64,000 bases of DNA from Acaryochloris sp. CCMEE 5410 (GTDB taxonomy: Bacteria > Cyanobacteriota > Cyanobacteriia > Thermosynechococcales > Thermosynechococcaceae), in the NCBI RefSeq assembly GCF_000238775.2, contig NZ_AFEJ02000002.1, positions 1,054,001 through 1,118,000 on the forward strand. The letters run 5' to 3'. Shown piece by piece: positions 27,318 to 36,452 of this stretch (the stretch's first letter is position 1; each line of letters opens with the position of its first letter). The position numbers were made by a program, and so were the translations under genes. Below the pieces are notes generated by a model. The model made no database searches. It was not told the DNA's origin and worked only from the letters and a program-made list of their open reading frames with translations.

Positions 27318-29933
27318 CTAAACCACAACGTTGGTTCCAGAGCCTCTCACTAAAATGATGGTTGCCTCTGTCCCTTGGGCAATAGCTAGGGGGATGTTTC
27401 CCTTAAGTGCTTGGTGGACTAACCCAGCTGGACTGGCTCCAATGACGATGATGTCAGTCTTTTGGAGCCTTGCCAGTTCCACAATAGCGTCTGCCACATT
27501 TTGAGCACAAATTTGTGTCCGTTTGACTGCGCTATCCGGGCAAGCCTGTTTGAGGAACTGTGAGTAGTGATCGAGAATGCTGGGGTCAGGCAGATCACTA
27601 CTGGGGGGATAAACTTGAAACAATTTCAGTTTGGGTGACTTGCTAAGGGGAACAAGGGCTGGCAACAGTTGAATCGCTTGTTGCACATTGGGCCCTCCAG
27701 ACACTGGGATAAGCCAACGCTGGTTTTTACTCCTATTAAAGTGGGCGGCAGGTCTTATCACCAAGACTTGGCTTTTGGCCTGCTGGAGAATCGTCCGAAC
27801 TGTGGGATTACCAATCTGTCCACCAGAAAAAAATTGCCCTTGCCACCCCATAAGCAGGAGATTGATATGCTCCGTCTGTTCGACTTCCAAAATGGCTTGG
27901 GCTACGTCCTGAGCCGCAATGATTTGGGTATGAACAGACACTTGGTGGCGTTGGCCATACCGAATTGCTCTTTGTAGAAGTCGCCGACCTTTGACGGTTT
28001 GGACGGGGGTCTCAGCTGGTAAACGATTACGAGGTAGACGGATAATGTGCAGGCACTCTAACTCATAGTTCAGGGCTTGAGCCATGGCTACAGCAACCTT
28101 TAGGAGGGTTTCAGCCGTGTCAGGATTCGCGAGGGGCAAGAGGATTCGCCCTTCGCCAGTGGCGGGCCCTCGAGTTAGGTAGACACCATAGGACGGGGCA
28201 AAAGCCTGATTATCCTGTTGTTTCTGGCCGGAAATGTGATCAAATTCGGCGTGAATAATATCGGCACGGGTAATGATGCCGATGAGTTTGCGTCCATCTA
28301 ATACGGGGAGACGACTGATATGGGAGCGATTGAGAATATAAAGGACATCTGACAAGGAAGCCGTGGGGCCGACCGTTAAGGGTTGGGACGTCATGATATC
28401 CCGGATTAAGGTATCGCCGGGTTTCTGTTGTTGCGTCACTCGATTGAGATCCGTGCGACTCAAGATCCCCACTAATCGTCGGTCTTCGAGCACTGGAAAA
28501 CCCCGATGGTGGGAACGGGAAAAAATCTTTCGGGCTGCATCTAAAGACAGATCGCTAGGTAACGTTTCCACTTGCCGCTGCATAATGTCTTCTGCAGTCA
28601 GGGCATCTAACATCCGTTGGGCAGAGGGAGATGCATTTTGGAGTTGAATCCCTTGTTGCTGTAGCAACAAATCATAGATAGAACTTTGATTGACTTGCTC
28701 AGCGGTTAGATAGGCGACTACAGAGCTGATCATCAGAGGGAGAACGAGATTGAAATCCTGGGTGATTTCAAAGATAATCACGATCCCGGTGACAGGGACA
28801 CGACTAACGGCCCCAAAAAACGCCCCCATGCCCACAAACGCATAAGTCGTGGGTAAACCAGCACCGAGTAGTTGAGCCTGACCTAGCCCTACTAAATTCC
28901 CTAAGGCGGCCCCCATGACTAGGCTGGGGGCAAATAATCCGCCTGGAGCCCCTGAACCATAGGCAATCAGGGTTAGTCCAAACTGGACAACGAAGGCTGT
29001 TAGAGCCAACTGCCAACCCAGATCCCCTAAACCCAATAGTCCTCTGAGCCCCGTATTGTCCTGGAAAATGCTGGGCAGTTGGCCAATAATACCGCCACAA
29101 ATACCGCCTGCTAAGCCGATGCGCCAGGGTAACCCGAGGAACTTGAGGCGGCGGTTTAGATCAACACTGAGGAGCAGGCCTCGATTGAATATGGCTCCAA
29201 ATCCTCCTGCCAAAATCCCCAGCAAAATAAAGAAGGGAATTTCCGGAACGGAGAAGCTGGTGGCGGTGGTGACCTGTTCAAAGCTGATAGATAGGTTTTG
29301 CCCCCCTAAAACATGGGCAACAACTGCACCGATAAAGGAAGACAGAATGGCGGTCCCCAGGGTTAATCCAGATAAGTCATGCAACAGCTCCTCGACAATA
29401 AATAAGACCCCAGCAATGGGGGCTGCAAACCCTGCTGCGAGTCCTGCCCCGGCCCCGGCTGCAATCATTTGCTGTCGGTGGTTGGGAGCTGTAGGGAACC
29501 AGTAGCTTAGCTGTGCGGCCAGAGCAGCGCCTAATTGCACCGTAGGCCCTTGCCGCCCTAAAGGTAATCCGGTTCCCAGGGCAGTGATGCCGCTGACCAG
29601 TTTAACCAGGGCGACTTGCCAATTCAGCGCAATGGGAAACTGTGCCAGTGCAGCCTTCACTTGAGGGATACCACTCCCCTTGGCATCCGGGGCAATGGTT
29701 TCTATCAGCAACCCTGCGGTTAAACCACCGATAACCCCTATTAACGGCAGCATCAGAGGAGAATGAAACTGGTTGGCTAAAGATATCCGTAGCCCCCCTA
29801 ACCACCCAATCCCATCCTGTAAGGCGACGGCTGCTAAACCAGAAATAAGACCAATCAGACAGGCTTCAATAATGGCAAAGCGACTGGACTGAGTGAGGTG
29901 GCGCAGGGGTTGGAATGCCGAAATTAGCTTCAT
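27318..29933 (-). CDS. ClC-type chloride transporter with CBS pair and two universal stress domains
   Basis: 871 residues. The ClC membrane domain (1-425) has GSGIP (87-90), a second anion motif GRQGP (126-130) and GGLFAP; the proton-path Glu pair is at 181-182 (FIVEELLHD). In most ClC antiporters the second motif is GREGP and its Glu is the gate; here residue 128 is Gln (codon CAA). A CBS pair follows (about 440-565, LSRTDLNRVT; GIITRADIIHAEF), then two UspA-like domains (about 580-720 and 735-865; VIGASPAGLVHQALKGN carries a G-x2-G-x9-G-like nucleotide motif). The CBS and Usp parts suggest regulation by adenine nucleotides. Substitution of the gate may make the protein a channel or an uncoupled carrier. 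Confidence 0.92.
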   Translation of the reverse strand: MKLISAFQPLRHLTQSSRFAIIEACLIGLISGLAAVALQDGIGWLGGLRISLANQFHSPLMLPLIGVIGGLTAGLLIETIAPDAKGSGIPQVKAALAQFPIALNWQVALVKLVSGITALGTGLPLGRQGPTVQLGAALAAQLSYWFPTAPNHRQQMIAAGAGAGLAAGFAAPIAGVLFIVEELLHDLSGLTLGTAILSSFIGAVVAHVLGGQNLSISFEQVTTATSFSVPEIPFFILLGILAGGFGAIFNRGLLLSVDLNRRLKFLGLPWRIGLAGGICGGIIGQLPSIFQDNTGLRGLLGLGDLGWQLALTAFVVQFGLTLIAYGSGAPGGLFAPSLVMGAALGNLVGLGQAQLLGAGLPTTYAFVGMGAFFGAVSRVPVTGIVIIFEITQDFNLVLPLMISSVVAYLTAEQVNQSSIYDLLLQQQGIQLQNASPSAQRMLDALTAEDIMQRQVETLPSDLSLDAARKIFSRSHHRGFPVLEDRRLVGILSRTDLNRVTQQQKPGDTLIRDIMTSQPLTVGPTASLSDVLYILNRSHISRLPVLDGRKLIGIITRADIIHAEFDHISGQKQQDNQAFAPSYGVYLTRGPATGEGRILLPLANPDTAETLLKVAVAMAQALNYELECLHIIRLPRNRLPAETPVQTVKGRRLLQRAIRYGQRHQVSVHTQIIAAQDVAQAILEVEQTEHINLLLMGWQGQFFSGGQIGNPTVRTILQQAKSQVLVIRPAAHFNRSKNQRWLIPVSGGPNVQQAIQLLPALVPLSKSPKLKLFQVYPPSSDLPDPSILDHYSQFLKQACPDSAVKRTQICAQNVADAIVELARLQKTDIIVIGASPAGLVHQALKGNIPLAIAQGTEATIILVRGSGTNVVV

Positions 29934-30205
29934 AGAGGTATGTCCAGAAGCCTTTGCTTTGTTTGATCAGGGTTAGATCTTGGGCTGGAATAAGTAAAGC
30001 AGCGTTGTAATTTGAGGTTGAAAAATGCTTGGGGGGGAGAGGATGAGATCGCATCTTCCGTATCATCACTACGTCTGACCAAGAACCACATCGTATGGGT
30101 ATAAAAAAGTGTGATGGGAGGGGGAATACCGGAAGGCGAAAGAACAGCCCACATAAAGCGTTGTGGAGTCACCTCACAGCAATCACCATCATCTTACCTT
30201 GGTGC

Positions 30206-31111
30206 TTAGCTCTGATCGGCATCCCGCCGCTGTAGAGGATTGAAAAACTCACTTAGACCTTCACTGGCAAGGGATAATCCCACCGATAATGAGGCCATTG
30301 CTAAGCCAGGAAATAGGGTGGTCCACCACACTTCCCCAGTGAATCCTTCTAGGGCCACTTTTAAGTCATATCCCCATTCTGGGATTTCAGCGGGCAAACC
30401 TAGACCCAAGAAGCCCAGGGCTCCCAGGGTTAAAACAGAGTCTGCGGCATTTAAAGAGAACAAAACTGGCACACTTTGAATCACATTACCGAAGAGATAT
30501 CGCGTAATAATTCGCCAAGGAGAAGCCCCTAGAGCTCTAGCGGCTTCCATAAACAGCTCTGTCTTAATGCTGACGGTATGGTTACGAACCACACGATAGT
30601 ACTTAGGGATATAAGCTACACCTAACGCAGCCGCAGCACTCGGAACTCCTCGGGCTGCCTCACCAATCGAAAAGGACAAGGTTACGGCAATCAGTAAACC
30701 TGGAATGGCATAAATCGAATCCATTAAAAAGAGTAAGATTCGATCTACCCAGCCCCCAAGATACCCACTGATGAGTCCCAAAATAACGCCAAAAACAACA
30801 CTAAATAAGGTTGCTGCCACCACAACTTGTAGGGCAGCCCGAGCCCCATAAACTGTTCGAGCAAAGACGTCATACCCGAGCTTGTCCGTACCAAACCAAT
30901 GCTTACCAGAGGGCGCACTATGGGGAATATTTTCAAGAATGCTGGTGGAGGTTGGATCTTGAATCCAATTCCATTGCTCTAAAGAGGGAGCTATTAGAGC
31001 AATAATGACAAAAAACAGGGTAATCATAATGCCCGTAATCATTAACCAGACTGATAAGCTGGCATGATGGGGAAACCGTAGAAAACGTGGCCAAACTTTA
31101 GTAGGAGTCAT
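30206..31111 (-). CDS. ABC transporter permease, DppC/OppC type
   Basis: 301 residues with an N-terminal anchor helix (about 23-45) and five further membrane spans. The cytoplasmic EAA loop that docks the ATPase is clear: EAARALGASPWRIITRYLFGN. HWFGTDKLGYDVFARTVYGAR is the usual oligopeptide/nickel permease N-terminal signature. Such proteins work with a DppB-like permease, two ATPases and a binding protein; none of these is adjacent, as is common in cyanobacteria where the parts are scattered. The imported substrate (peptides or another solute) cannot be told. It is divergent from murA. Confidence 0.92.
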   Translation of the reverse strand: MTPTKVWPRFLRFPHHASLSVWLMITGIMITLFFVIIALIAPSLEQWNWIQDPTSTSILENIPHSAPSGKHWFGTDKLGYDVFARTVYGARAALQVVVAATLFSVVFGVILGLISGYLGGWVDRILLFLMDSIYAIPGLLIAVTLSFSIGEAARGVPSAAAALGVAYIPKYYRVVRNHTVSIKTELFMEAARALGASPWRIITRYLFGNVIQSVPVLFSLNAADSVLTLGALGFLGLGLPAEIPEWGYDLKVALEGFTGEVWWTTLFPGLAMASLSVGLSLASEGLSEFFNPLQRRDADQS

Positions 31112-31237
31112 TGGCGAAAGAAAATACGAATAAAGAATTCACTACAATTGATACGGAATATGAGGGAAATGTTACAAAAGTTCTGATTTTTTGGCCGGTT
31201 TTAGGGTACACTCTAGACCACATTCTCCTGAAAATTT

Positions 31238-32590
31238 TTGGTGTGGTGTAGGCCATTGAATACTCTTAAAACCGTTTCTTCCCCCGTTAGCATAGTGGAT
31301 CAGTCTGTTTCGACCAAAGCAAACTCGTCGATCCTTGAGGTATGGGGAGGGACACCACTCCAAGGGAAAGTCAACATTAGTGGAGCCAAGAACTCCGCCC
31401 TCGTGCTTATGGCTGGGGCACTCCTCTGTTCAGAACCCTGCCGTTTGCGGAATGTTCCATCCCTTGCAGATATCCAAGGAATGGCCAAAATCCTCAAAGC
31501 CTTAGGGGTCAAAATTAAGCAAGATAACGATGTTTTAGAGTTGGATCCGACCCACATCACCACAACGGATGCCCCCTATGAACTCGTCAGTAAGCTAAGG
31601 GCCAGTTTCTTTGCCATTGGTCCATTACTAGCCCGAATGGGCGTTGCCAAAGTCCCTTTACCCGGCGGCTGCGCCATTGGTGCGAGACCCGTAGAAATTC
31701 ATGTTCGAGGTCTAAAGCAGCTTGGAGCCGAAGTTTACATTGAACATGGTGTCGTTCATGCCTATGCTTCTAAACTTAAAGGCGCCAAGATTTATCTGGA
31801 TTACCCCAGCGTGGGGGCGACCGAAACCCTGATGATGGCTGCAACCCTGGCCGAAGGGGAAACCGTTTTGGATAACGCTGCCCAGGAGCCTGAAGTTGCA
31901 GACTTGGCAAACTTCTGTATATCCATGGGAGCCAAGATTACGGGAGCGGGCACCAAAACGATTACCATTTCTGGTGTTCCTAAACTGCACAGCACCGATT
32001 ACAACATTGTGCCAGATCGGATTGAAGCAGGCACCTTTTTGATGGCGGGAGCGATTACCCACTCTGATATTCTTCTGTCGCCTGTCGTGCCTGATCACCT
32101 AACTGCAGTCATTGCTAAACTCAGGTCTATCGGATTTCAATTGACACCGGATGCCCAACAGGGATTGCGGATCCAGTCTAAAGGGGTTCATACAGGGACC
32201 GAAATCGAGACGCTTCCCTATCCGGGGTTCCCCACCGATATGCAATCCATTTTCATGGCTCTGCTGACCTTAAGTGAGGGAAACAGTGTTGTGACTGAAA
32301 CAGTATTCGAAAATCGTTTGGGCCATGTTCCTGAATTGGTCAGGATGGGGGCTGATATTCGAGTGAAGGGCAATATTGCTGTGATTCATGGTGTGCCATT
32401 CTTGTCAGGGGCACCGGTAACAGGAACTGACTTGAGGGCAACGGCAGCACTCGTGGTCGCCGCCCTAGCCGCCAAAGGTAAAACCAGCATTGAAGGTCTA
32501 CAGCATCTAGACCGAGGCTATTCTGACTTTGAGCAGAAGTTACGGGGCTTAGGTGCCAAAATTGAGCGGGTTTCTGCTCCCAACGCTTAA
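31238..32590 (+). CDS. murA: UDP-N-acetylglucosamine 1-carboxyvinyltransferase
   Basis: Transfers enolpyruvate from PEP to UDP-GlcNAc, the first committed step of peptidoglycan synthesis. Key residues: Lys51-Asn52 in [14 protein letters not shown] and the catalytic, fosfomycin-reactive Cys145 in [17 protein letters not shown] (numbering from ATG 31238). Further motifs are [17 protein letters not shown] and the C-terminal [15 protein letters not shown]. With this start the enzyme is 450 residues, about 25 more than usual; the conserved part begins near [14 protein letters not shown], so a start downstream of 31238 is possible. A strong terminator follows. Confidence 0.97.
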   Translation: MVWCRPLNTLKTVSSPVSIVDQSVSTKANSSILEVWGGTPLQGKVNISGAKNSALVLMAGALLCSEPCRLRNVPSLADIQGMAKILKALGVKIKQDNDVLELDPTHITTTDAPYELVSKLRASFFAIGPLLARMGVAKVPLPGGCAIGARPVEIHVRGLKQLGAEVYIEHGVVHAYASKLKGAKIYLDYPSVGATETLMMAATLAEGETVLDNAAQEPEVADLANFCISMGAKITGAGTKTITISGVPKLHSTDYNIVPDRIEAGTFLMAGAITHSDILLSPVVPDHLTAVIAKLRSIGFQLTPDAQQGLRIQSKGVHTGTEIETLPYPGFPTDMQSIFMALLTLSEGNSVVTETVFENRLGHVPELVRMGADIRVKGNIAVIHGVPFLSGAPVTGTDLRATAALVVAALAAKGKTSIEGLQHLDRGYSDFEQKLRGLGAKIERVSAPNA

Positions 32591-32616
32591 ACCGAACCGT
32601 TTTCGTCTTTAACCTG

Positions 32617-32657
32617 TCCCAGTCTCAAGATAATAAGCATCTTGAGACTGGGATTTT
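32617..32657 (+). terminator. Intrinsic terminator of murA
   Basis: A perfect 15-bp stem, TCCCAGTCTCAAGAT (32617-32631) with its complement at 32639-32653, a 7-base loop and a TTTT tail. It also lies at the end of the convergent deaminase gene (32679) but has no U-tract on that strand. Confidence 0.92.
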
Positions 32658-32678
32658 GGTTTCGGCTTGAGTTGAGCT

Positions 32679-33131
32679 TCAGGCTTGTTCAACTCCAATA
32701 TCCTCGTACCAAAGTTGAGGGGTGCCTTTAATAAACGCCTGCATCATTTGGTGACACTGGGGATAGTCTAGGACAGTAACCTGGACTCCACGAGATTTCA
32801 GCAAGGCTTCTTCTCCCATAAAGGTCCAATTTTCGCCTATGACCACGCGGGGGATTTTATAGAGCAAAATAGCGCCTGTACACATGCTGCAGGGTGACAG
32901 GGTGGTGTATAACGTAACGTCTTGGTAAAACACGGCAGGTTGGCGCCCCAAGGTTTCCAGAGCGCTCATCTCGGCATGTAAAATCGCACTGCCTTGTTGC
33001 ACCCTTAGATTATGGCCCCGACCCACAATATTCCCATCCTTGACCACTACAGAGCCAATCGGAATTCCGCCAGCCGCTAACCCCCGCTGAGCCTCTTCGA
33101 TGGCTGCATCCATAAATGAGTCTGAATTCAT
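32679..33131 (-). CDS. Cytosine deaminase, fungal (FCY1) type
   Basis: 150 residues from ATG 33131 (MNSDSFMDAAIEEAQRG); the open frame extends upstream to 33215 but that part overlaps the end of gatB and is not conserved. Zinc ligands and proton shuttle are in HAEMSALE (His and catalytic Glu) and SPCSMCTGA (two Cys). Beyond the generic deaminase core it has yeast-like features: GRGHNLR, QGSAILHAE, TLYTTLSPC and the C-terminal WYEDIG, the counterpart of the WFEDIGE tail that closes over cytosine in the yeast enzyme. It should convert cytosine to uracil for salvage. A guanine or tRNA deaminase is less likely. It sits 25 bp after gatB and may be co-transcribed. Confidence 0.88.
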   Translation of the reverse strand: MNSDSFMDAAIEEAQRGLAAGGIPIGSVVVKDGNIVGRGHNLRVQQGSAILHAEMSALETLGRQPAVFYQDVTLYTTLSPCSMCTGAILLYKIPRVVIGENWTFMGEEALLKSRGVQVTVLDYPQCHQMMQAFIKGTPQLWYEDIGVEQA

Positions 33132-33156
33132 CTGCACCAAGGAGTCATAATCGGCT

Positions 33157-34641
33157 TTAACCTTTAAGCTTTTTAGCCAACATCTGATTCGTAGCTTTAG
33201 GATCAGCCCGTCCACTAGTGCGTTTCATGACTTGTCCCATAAAAAAGCCTTGCAGTTTAGTTTTACCGTTGCGGTATTGTTCCAGCTCTTGGGGATGGGC
33301 AGCCAATACTTCATCAATCAGGGATTCCAAAGTAGCAGCATCCGAAATCTGAGTGAGTCCTTTCTTTTCGACTAGTTTTTTAGGAGAACCGCCTTTTGTC
33401 AGCAGCTCAGGCAAAAGCTCTTTGGCAATTTTGCCACTGATGGTGTTGGCTTCGATAAGCTCAATGAGCTCAGCTAAGGCTTCAGGGTTTAAGGCAATGT
33501 CTGTAATGGATAAGCTCTCATTGTTGAGATAGCCGGTGATATCTCCCATTAGCCAGTTTGCTGCCTGTTTGGCCGAAGCGCCCGCTTTTAAGGTGGTCTC
33601 AAAATATTGAGTGATGGCGTGATCATCCGTGAGGATACGAGTGTCATAGGGGGACAGCCCAATTTCTTCCTCGTACCGATGACGCTTGGCTGCAGGAAGT
33701 TCTGGTAGTTCTGACTGCCACTGCTTGAGCAGACTGGGGGCAACTTCAATGGGGGTTAGATCTGGCTCTGGGAAATAGCGATAGTCACTAGAGCCTTCTT
33801 TGCTGCGCATGCCGATGGTACGTTGTGCGCCTTCTTCCCATAGCCGCGTTTCTTGAATAATGGGTTCACCCGTTTCAATGGCTTCAATTTGGCGGGCAAT
33901 TTCATAATCGATAGCCCGTTGAATAGCACTAAAGGAGTTCATATTCTTGATTTCTACTTTGGTACCAAATTCTTTCTGCCCCCGAGGACGGACAGAAATA
34001 TTGACGTCGCACCGCAGAGACCCTTCTTGCATATTGCCGTCACTAACCCCAAGATACCGAACAATTCGGCGAATCTCTTGGGCGTATTCGGCGGCTTCTA
34101 ACCCCGTGCGCATATCGGGTTCAGAGACAATCTCTATTAGAGGGATGCCAGTGCGGTTAAAGTCCACCAGAGAGTGGGTGGAACCCGCTAGGCGATCGCT
34201 GCCACCATGGACCAATTTGCCTGCATCTTCTTCCATATGTAGACGGGTAATGCCGATTTTTTTGCGGGTGGCTTCCCCTTGTTCATCAACAATTTCGACT
34301 TCTAACCAACCATGCTCGGCAATGGGTAAGTCAAATTGGGAGACTTGATAGTTTTTGGGCAGATCGGGGTAAAAGTATTGCTTCCGGTCGAATTTGCTGT
34401 ATTTAGCAATCTCACAATTGAGAGCGCGACCTGCCTTGACGGCATATTCTAAAACCGTTTCGTTAAGGACGGGCAAAACACCAGGCATGCCCATGCACAC
34501 GGGGCAAACTTGGTGATTCGGATCTGCGCCAAAGGCAGTGGAGCAGTTACAAAAAATTTTGGTGTCTGTACTGAGCTGGCAATGGGTCTCTAAACCAATT
34601 ACCGCTTCATATTCAGTCTTTGCAGGAGCCTTTGTGACCAT
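33157..34641 (-). CDS. gatB: Aspartyl/glutamyl-tRNA amidotransferase subunit B
   Basis: 494 residues. GatB is the kinase/transamidase subunit of GatCAB, which turns Glu-tRNA(Gln) into Gln-tRNA(Gln). The cradle domain begins with [20 protein letters not shown], with zinc-binding cysteines in CNCSTAFG and CPVCMGMPG. Further conserved runs are [47 protein letters not shown] and KNMNSF. The tail domain ([18 protein letters not shown]) contacts tRNA. gatA and gatC are not in the window, which is usual for cyanobacteria. The cytosine deaminase gene follows closely. Confidence 0.97.
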   Translation of the reverse strand: MVTKAPAKTEYEAVIGLETHCQLSTDTKIFCNCSTAFGADPNHQVCPVCMGMPGVLPVLNETVLEYAVKAGRALNCEIAKYSKFDRKQYFYPDLPKNYQVSQFDLPIAEHGWLEVEIVDEQGEATRKKIGITRLHMEEDAGKLVHGGSDRLAGSTHSLVDFNRTGIPLIEIVSEPDMRTGLEAAEYAQEIRRIVRYLGVSDGNMQEGSLRCDVNISVRPRGQKEFGTKVEIKNMNSFSAIQRAIDYEIARQIEAIETGEPIIQETRLWEEGAQRTIGMRSKEGSSDYRYFPEPDLTPIEVAPSLLKQWQSELPELPAAKRHRYEEEIGLSPYDTRILTDDHAITQYFETTLKAGASAKQAANWLMGDITGYLNNESLSITDIALNPEALAELIELIEANTISGKIAKELLPELLTKGGSPKKLVEKKGLTQISDAATLESLIDEVLAAHPQELEQYRNGKTKLQGFFMGQVMKRTSGRADPKATNQMLAKKLKG

Positions 34642-34780
34642 GTAGCGTTTGCCTTATTGCAATAACTCCCCCCTATTCTAGAAGGTTTGGGGAGGAGAAC
34701 GAATGGCAGGTGCGATCGCAACCACAATCTTGGCTAACTTATGACGGGGTTTGAAGCATTCTTCAAACGAAAAATTCTGG

Positions 34781-34820
34781 TCGAAAGCTTGGGGGATCCT
34801 ATATTCCGGCCAAGCTTTCG
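34781..34820 (-). terminator. Hairpin downstream of petL (probable terminator)
   Basis: Arms CGAAAGCTTGG (34782-34792) and CCAAGCTTTCG (34810-34820) form a perfect 11-bp stem with a 17-base loop. On the minus strand it follows the petL stop by 16 bases and is followed after a few bases by a T-rich run (AGAATTTTTCG). Confidence 0.7.
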
Positions 34821-34836
34821 GATGGATGCCTTTGTC

Positions 34837-34929
34837 TTAGATCAACTTGACGGCCTTGAGCCCAAAATAGAGACCAAGAGCCATACCTGTAAAAAGACTG
34901 ATAAATAAAATGTAGGCGACAAAACCCAT
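34837..34929 (-). CDS. petL: Cytochrome b6f complex subunit PetL
   Basis: A 30-residue, single-span membrane protein read from ATG 34929 to TAA 34837. The pattern VAYI-LF-SLFTG-ALGL-FGLKAVKLI closely follows what I recall of Nostoc/Anabaena PetL ([21 protein letters not shown]). PetL is a peripheral small subunit that stabilises the dimeric b6f complex in the thylakoid membrane. An AGAGGT Shine-Dalgarno lies 6-7 bases upstream, and a hairpin follows the stop. It is a single-gene unit between gatB and an unknown small gene. It is too short for standard ORF cut-offs. Confidence 0.88.
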   Translation of the reverse strand: MGFVAYILFISLFTGMALGLYFGLKAVKLI

Positions 34930-35086
34930 GCTGATACCTCTAACTAGAACTTAATAGTGAATGATTGTAATATCCCACTCTTGAGTAGCTTATCGGATGG
35001 CGATCCCACCTGTCCAAGTTTGATGTAGAGATGGGGACTGAATCCATCTTCCCAAGAGCAAAGCTAAGAACCAAGCCTAAATTGAC

Positions 35087-35434
35087 TTATCCGTTTGCTT
35101 CAATAAACTCATTTAGATCTTCGATGGTACGGGTCAGTTCAGCTTCGGTTGTGAGTCGAATTCGATCATCCCTCACGGTAATTAAAACTTTTGCTGCAAA
35201 AGGACTAGGCCAAATATTAGGGTTGCAAAAGCATTCCAAAAAAACGTCCCCAGTATACTGATACTCCATGGAAGGTTGGGGCTGTACCTTTTCTCCAGGC
35301 GTTTTGTTGGCAACAGCCTTCAGGCTGGTCATTAAGGTTGCAATGGCAGCTTTAAACTCCTGGGCTGCTTCGGCCGTAAAACTAAAAGTAACGGATCCTT
35401 CTATTAAATTTAATCGCAGTTGTGCGGATGACAT
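35087..35434 (-). CDS. Conserved hypothetical protein
   Basis: 115 residues, soluble, acidic at both ends. It starts MSSAQLRLNLIEGSVTFSFTAEAAQEFKAAIATL and ends in a helical acidic segment (ELTRTIEDLNEFIEANG). No signal peptide, membrane span or catalytic motif is seen. Codon use and the even amino-acid composition support a real gene. I do not recognise the family. It lies between petL (same strand, downstream) and a divergent secreted-protein gene. Confidence 0.75.
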   Translation of the reverse strand: MSSAQLRLNLIEGSVTFSFTAEAAQEFKAAIATLMTSLKAVANKTPGEKVQPQPSMEYQYTGDVFLECFCNPNIWPSPFAAKVLITVRDDRIRLTTEAELTRTIEDLNEFIEANG

Positions 35435-35818
35435 AGGGAAAACGTTGACGAGTGGCTTTGCCTCTCAATAGTACCTGGGTATTGGTAGCAGAACCTATGA
35501 GAAATGTAGAGGAATCTATCCCTTGCGATGGATAGCCTCGCTAAAAATATTTTTTCATCACGCTTCATAACAATTGACAAATTAAGGTGAGCTCGGGAAC
35601 ATCCTAGAAGTAAGACACATCATGCAAGAAGTACTGCAAATATGATGAAATGTGTCAAAAATAAACTAAATTGTTTAACTTAAATAGCGCTTTGTCGCAG
35701 GGAAGGCTTAAATAGATGAATTATCAACCTAAGATTACAAAGGTTCGATCATTCAGTTCCAAAGCAGGCCGATTCCTTGGTGTTGTTCTTCACTCTTTTC
35801 ACTTACAGGAGAAGTTTT
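35435..35818. other. Divergent intergenic region, about 380 bp
   Basis: AT-rich, no supported ORF, no RNA gene recognised. An AGGAG Shine-Dalgarno for the next gene lies at 35807-35811. Confidence 0.55.
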
Positions 35819-36202
35819 ATGGTTCGTTCTATCCGAGCTTTATCCATCACCCTGACTGTTGCGAGTACAGTAGGGTGTTCTAGTTTTTTGCTTCCGAGTC
35901 AGGCAAAGGCTCACCACGAAAGTCCGACTCAAATTTCATCTGCCAAATATACCTATAACCCCCAATTGGTGCGTTTATATACTTACGAGTGCACTAAAAA
36001 ATTAAGAGAAGTGAAAGGGGATACTGCTGATAAAGCCTCCCAGATTTGCCAATGCTCGATTTCACAAATGCAGCAGCAGCATTCACAAGTGCAGGCGATT
36101 CAAATCTTTACGAAAGCCCAAGCCAGTATTAAAAACGATCCAAAAGCGATGCCTCCAGAGCTATCGCCTTACTTCACACCTTGCATTTCTACTAGCGGCT
36201 GA
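35819..36202 (+). CDS. Small secreted protein, possible lipoprotein
   Basis: 127 residues from ATG 35819, chosen because AGGAG is 7 bases upstream; the longer frame from 35777 has no such site. The hydrophobic N-terminus contains TVGCSS, a plausible lipobox (Cys20), but also a later Ala-x-Ala cut site (SQAKA before HHES), so either lipoprotein or soluble periplasmic export is possible. The mature part has a Cys trio (YECTKKL, ICQCSIS, FTPCIS) that may form disulfides, with a helical centre (QMQQQHSQVQAIQIFTKAQ). I do not recognise the family. Confidence 0.75.
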   Translation: MVRSIRALSITLTVASTVGCSSFLLPSQAKAHHESPTQISSAKYTYNPQLVRLYTYECTKKLREVKGDTADKASQICQCSISQMQQQHSQVQAIQIFTKAQASIKNDPKAMPPELSPYFTPCISTSG

Positions 36203-36215
36203 AGATAGGATTTGC

Positions 36216-36245
36216 CCCTCGCAGCTCCACGTCATATTGCGAGGG
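36216..36245 (+). terminator. Hairpin after the small secreted-protein gene
   Basis: Arms CCCTCGCA (36216-36223) and TGCGAGGG (36238-36245) lie 14 bases after the stop at 36202. No clear U-tract follows, so this is a weak or factor-dependent terminator at best. Confidence 0.45.
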
Positions 36246-36452
36246 TGTTGAGTCGGTTGATAGCCCGGCAAATATTCATGGACGATAGGTGCAAAAAAAG
36301 CATCCTTCTCATTCCACTGTCAGACGAAGACTAGAGGCGTGGTAAAGGGGACCTTGGCATTCGTCAGAGTTTTGTCCAGGGGAAACTGCGCTGTCTCTTT
36401 ACAGATGTTAGAAATAGGAAAGGCTTATTCCCTTCAACGAATCCTTTGATTG

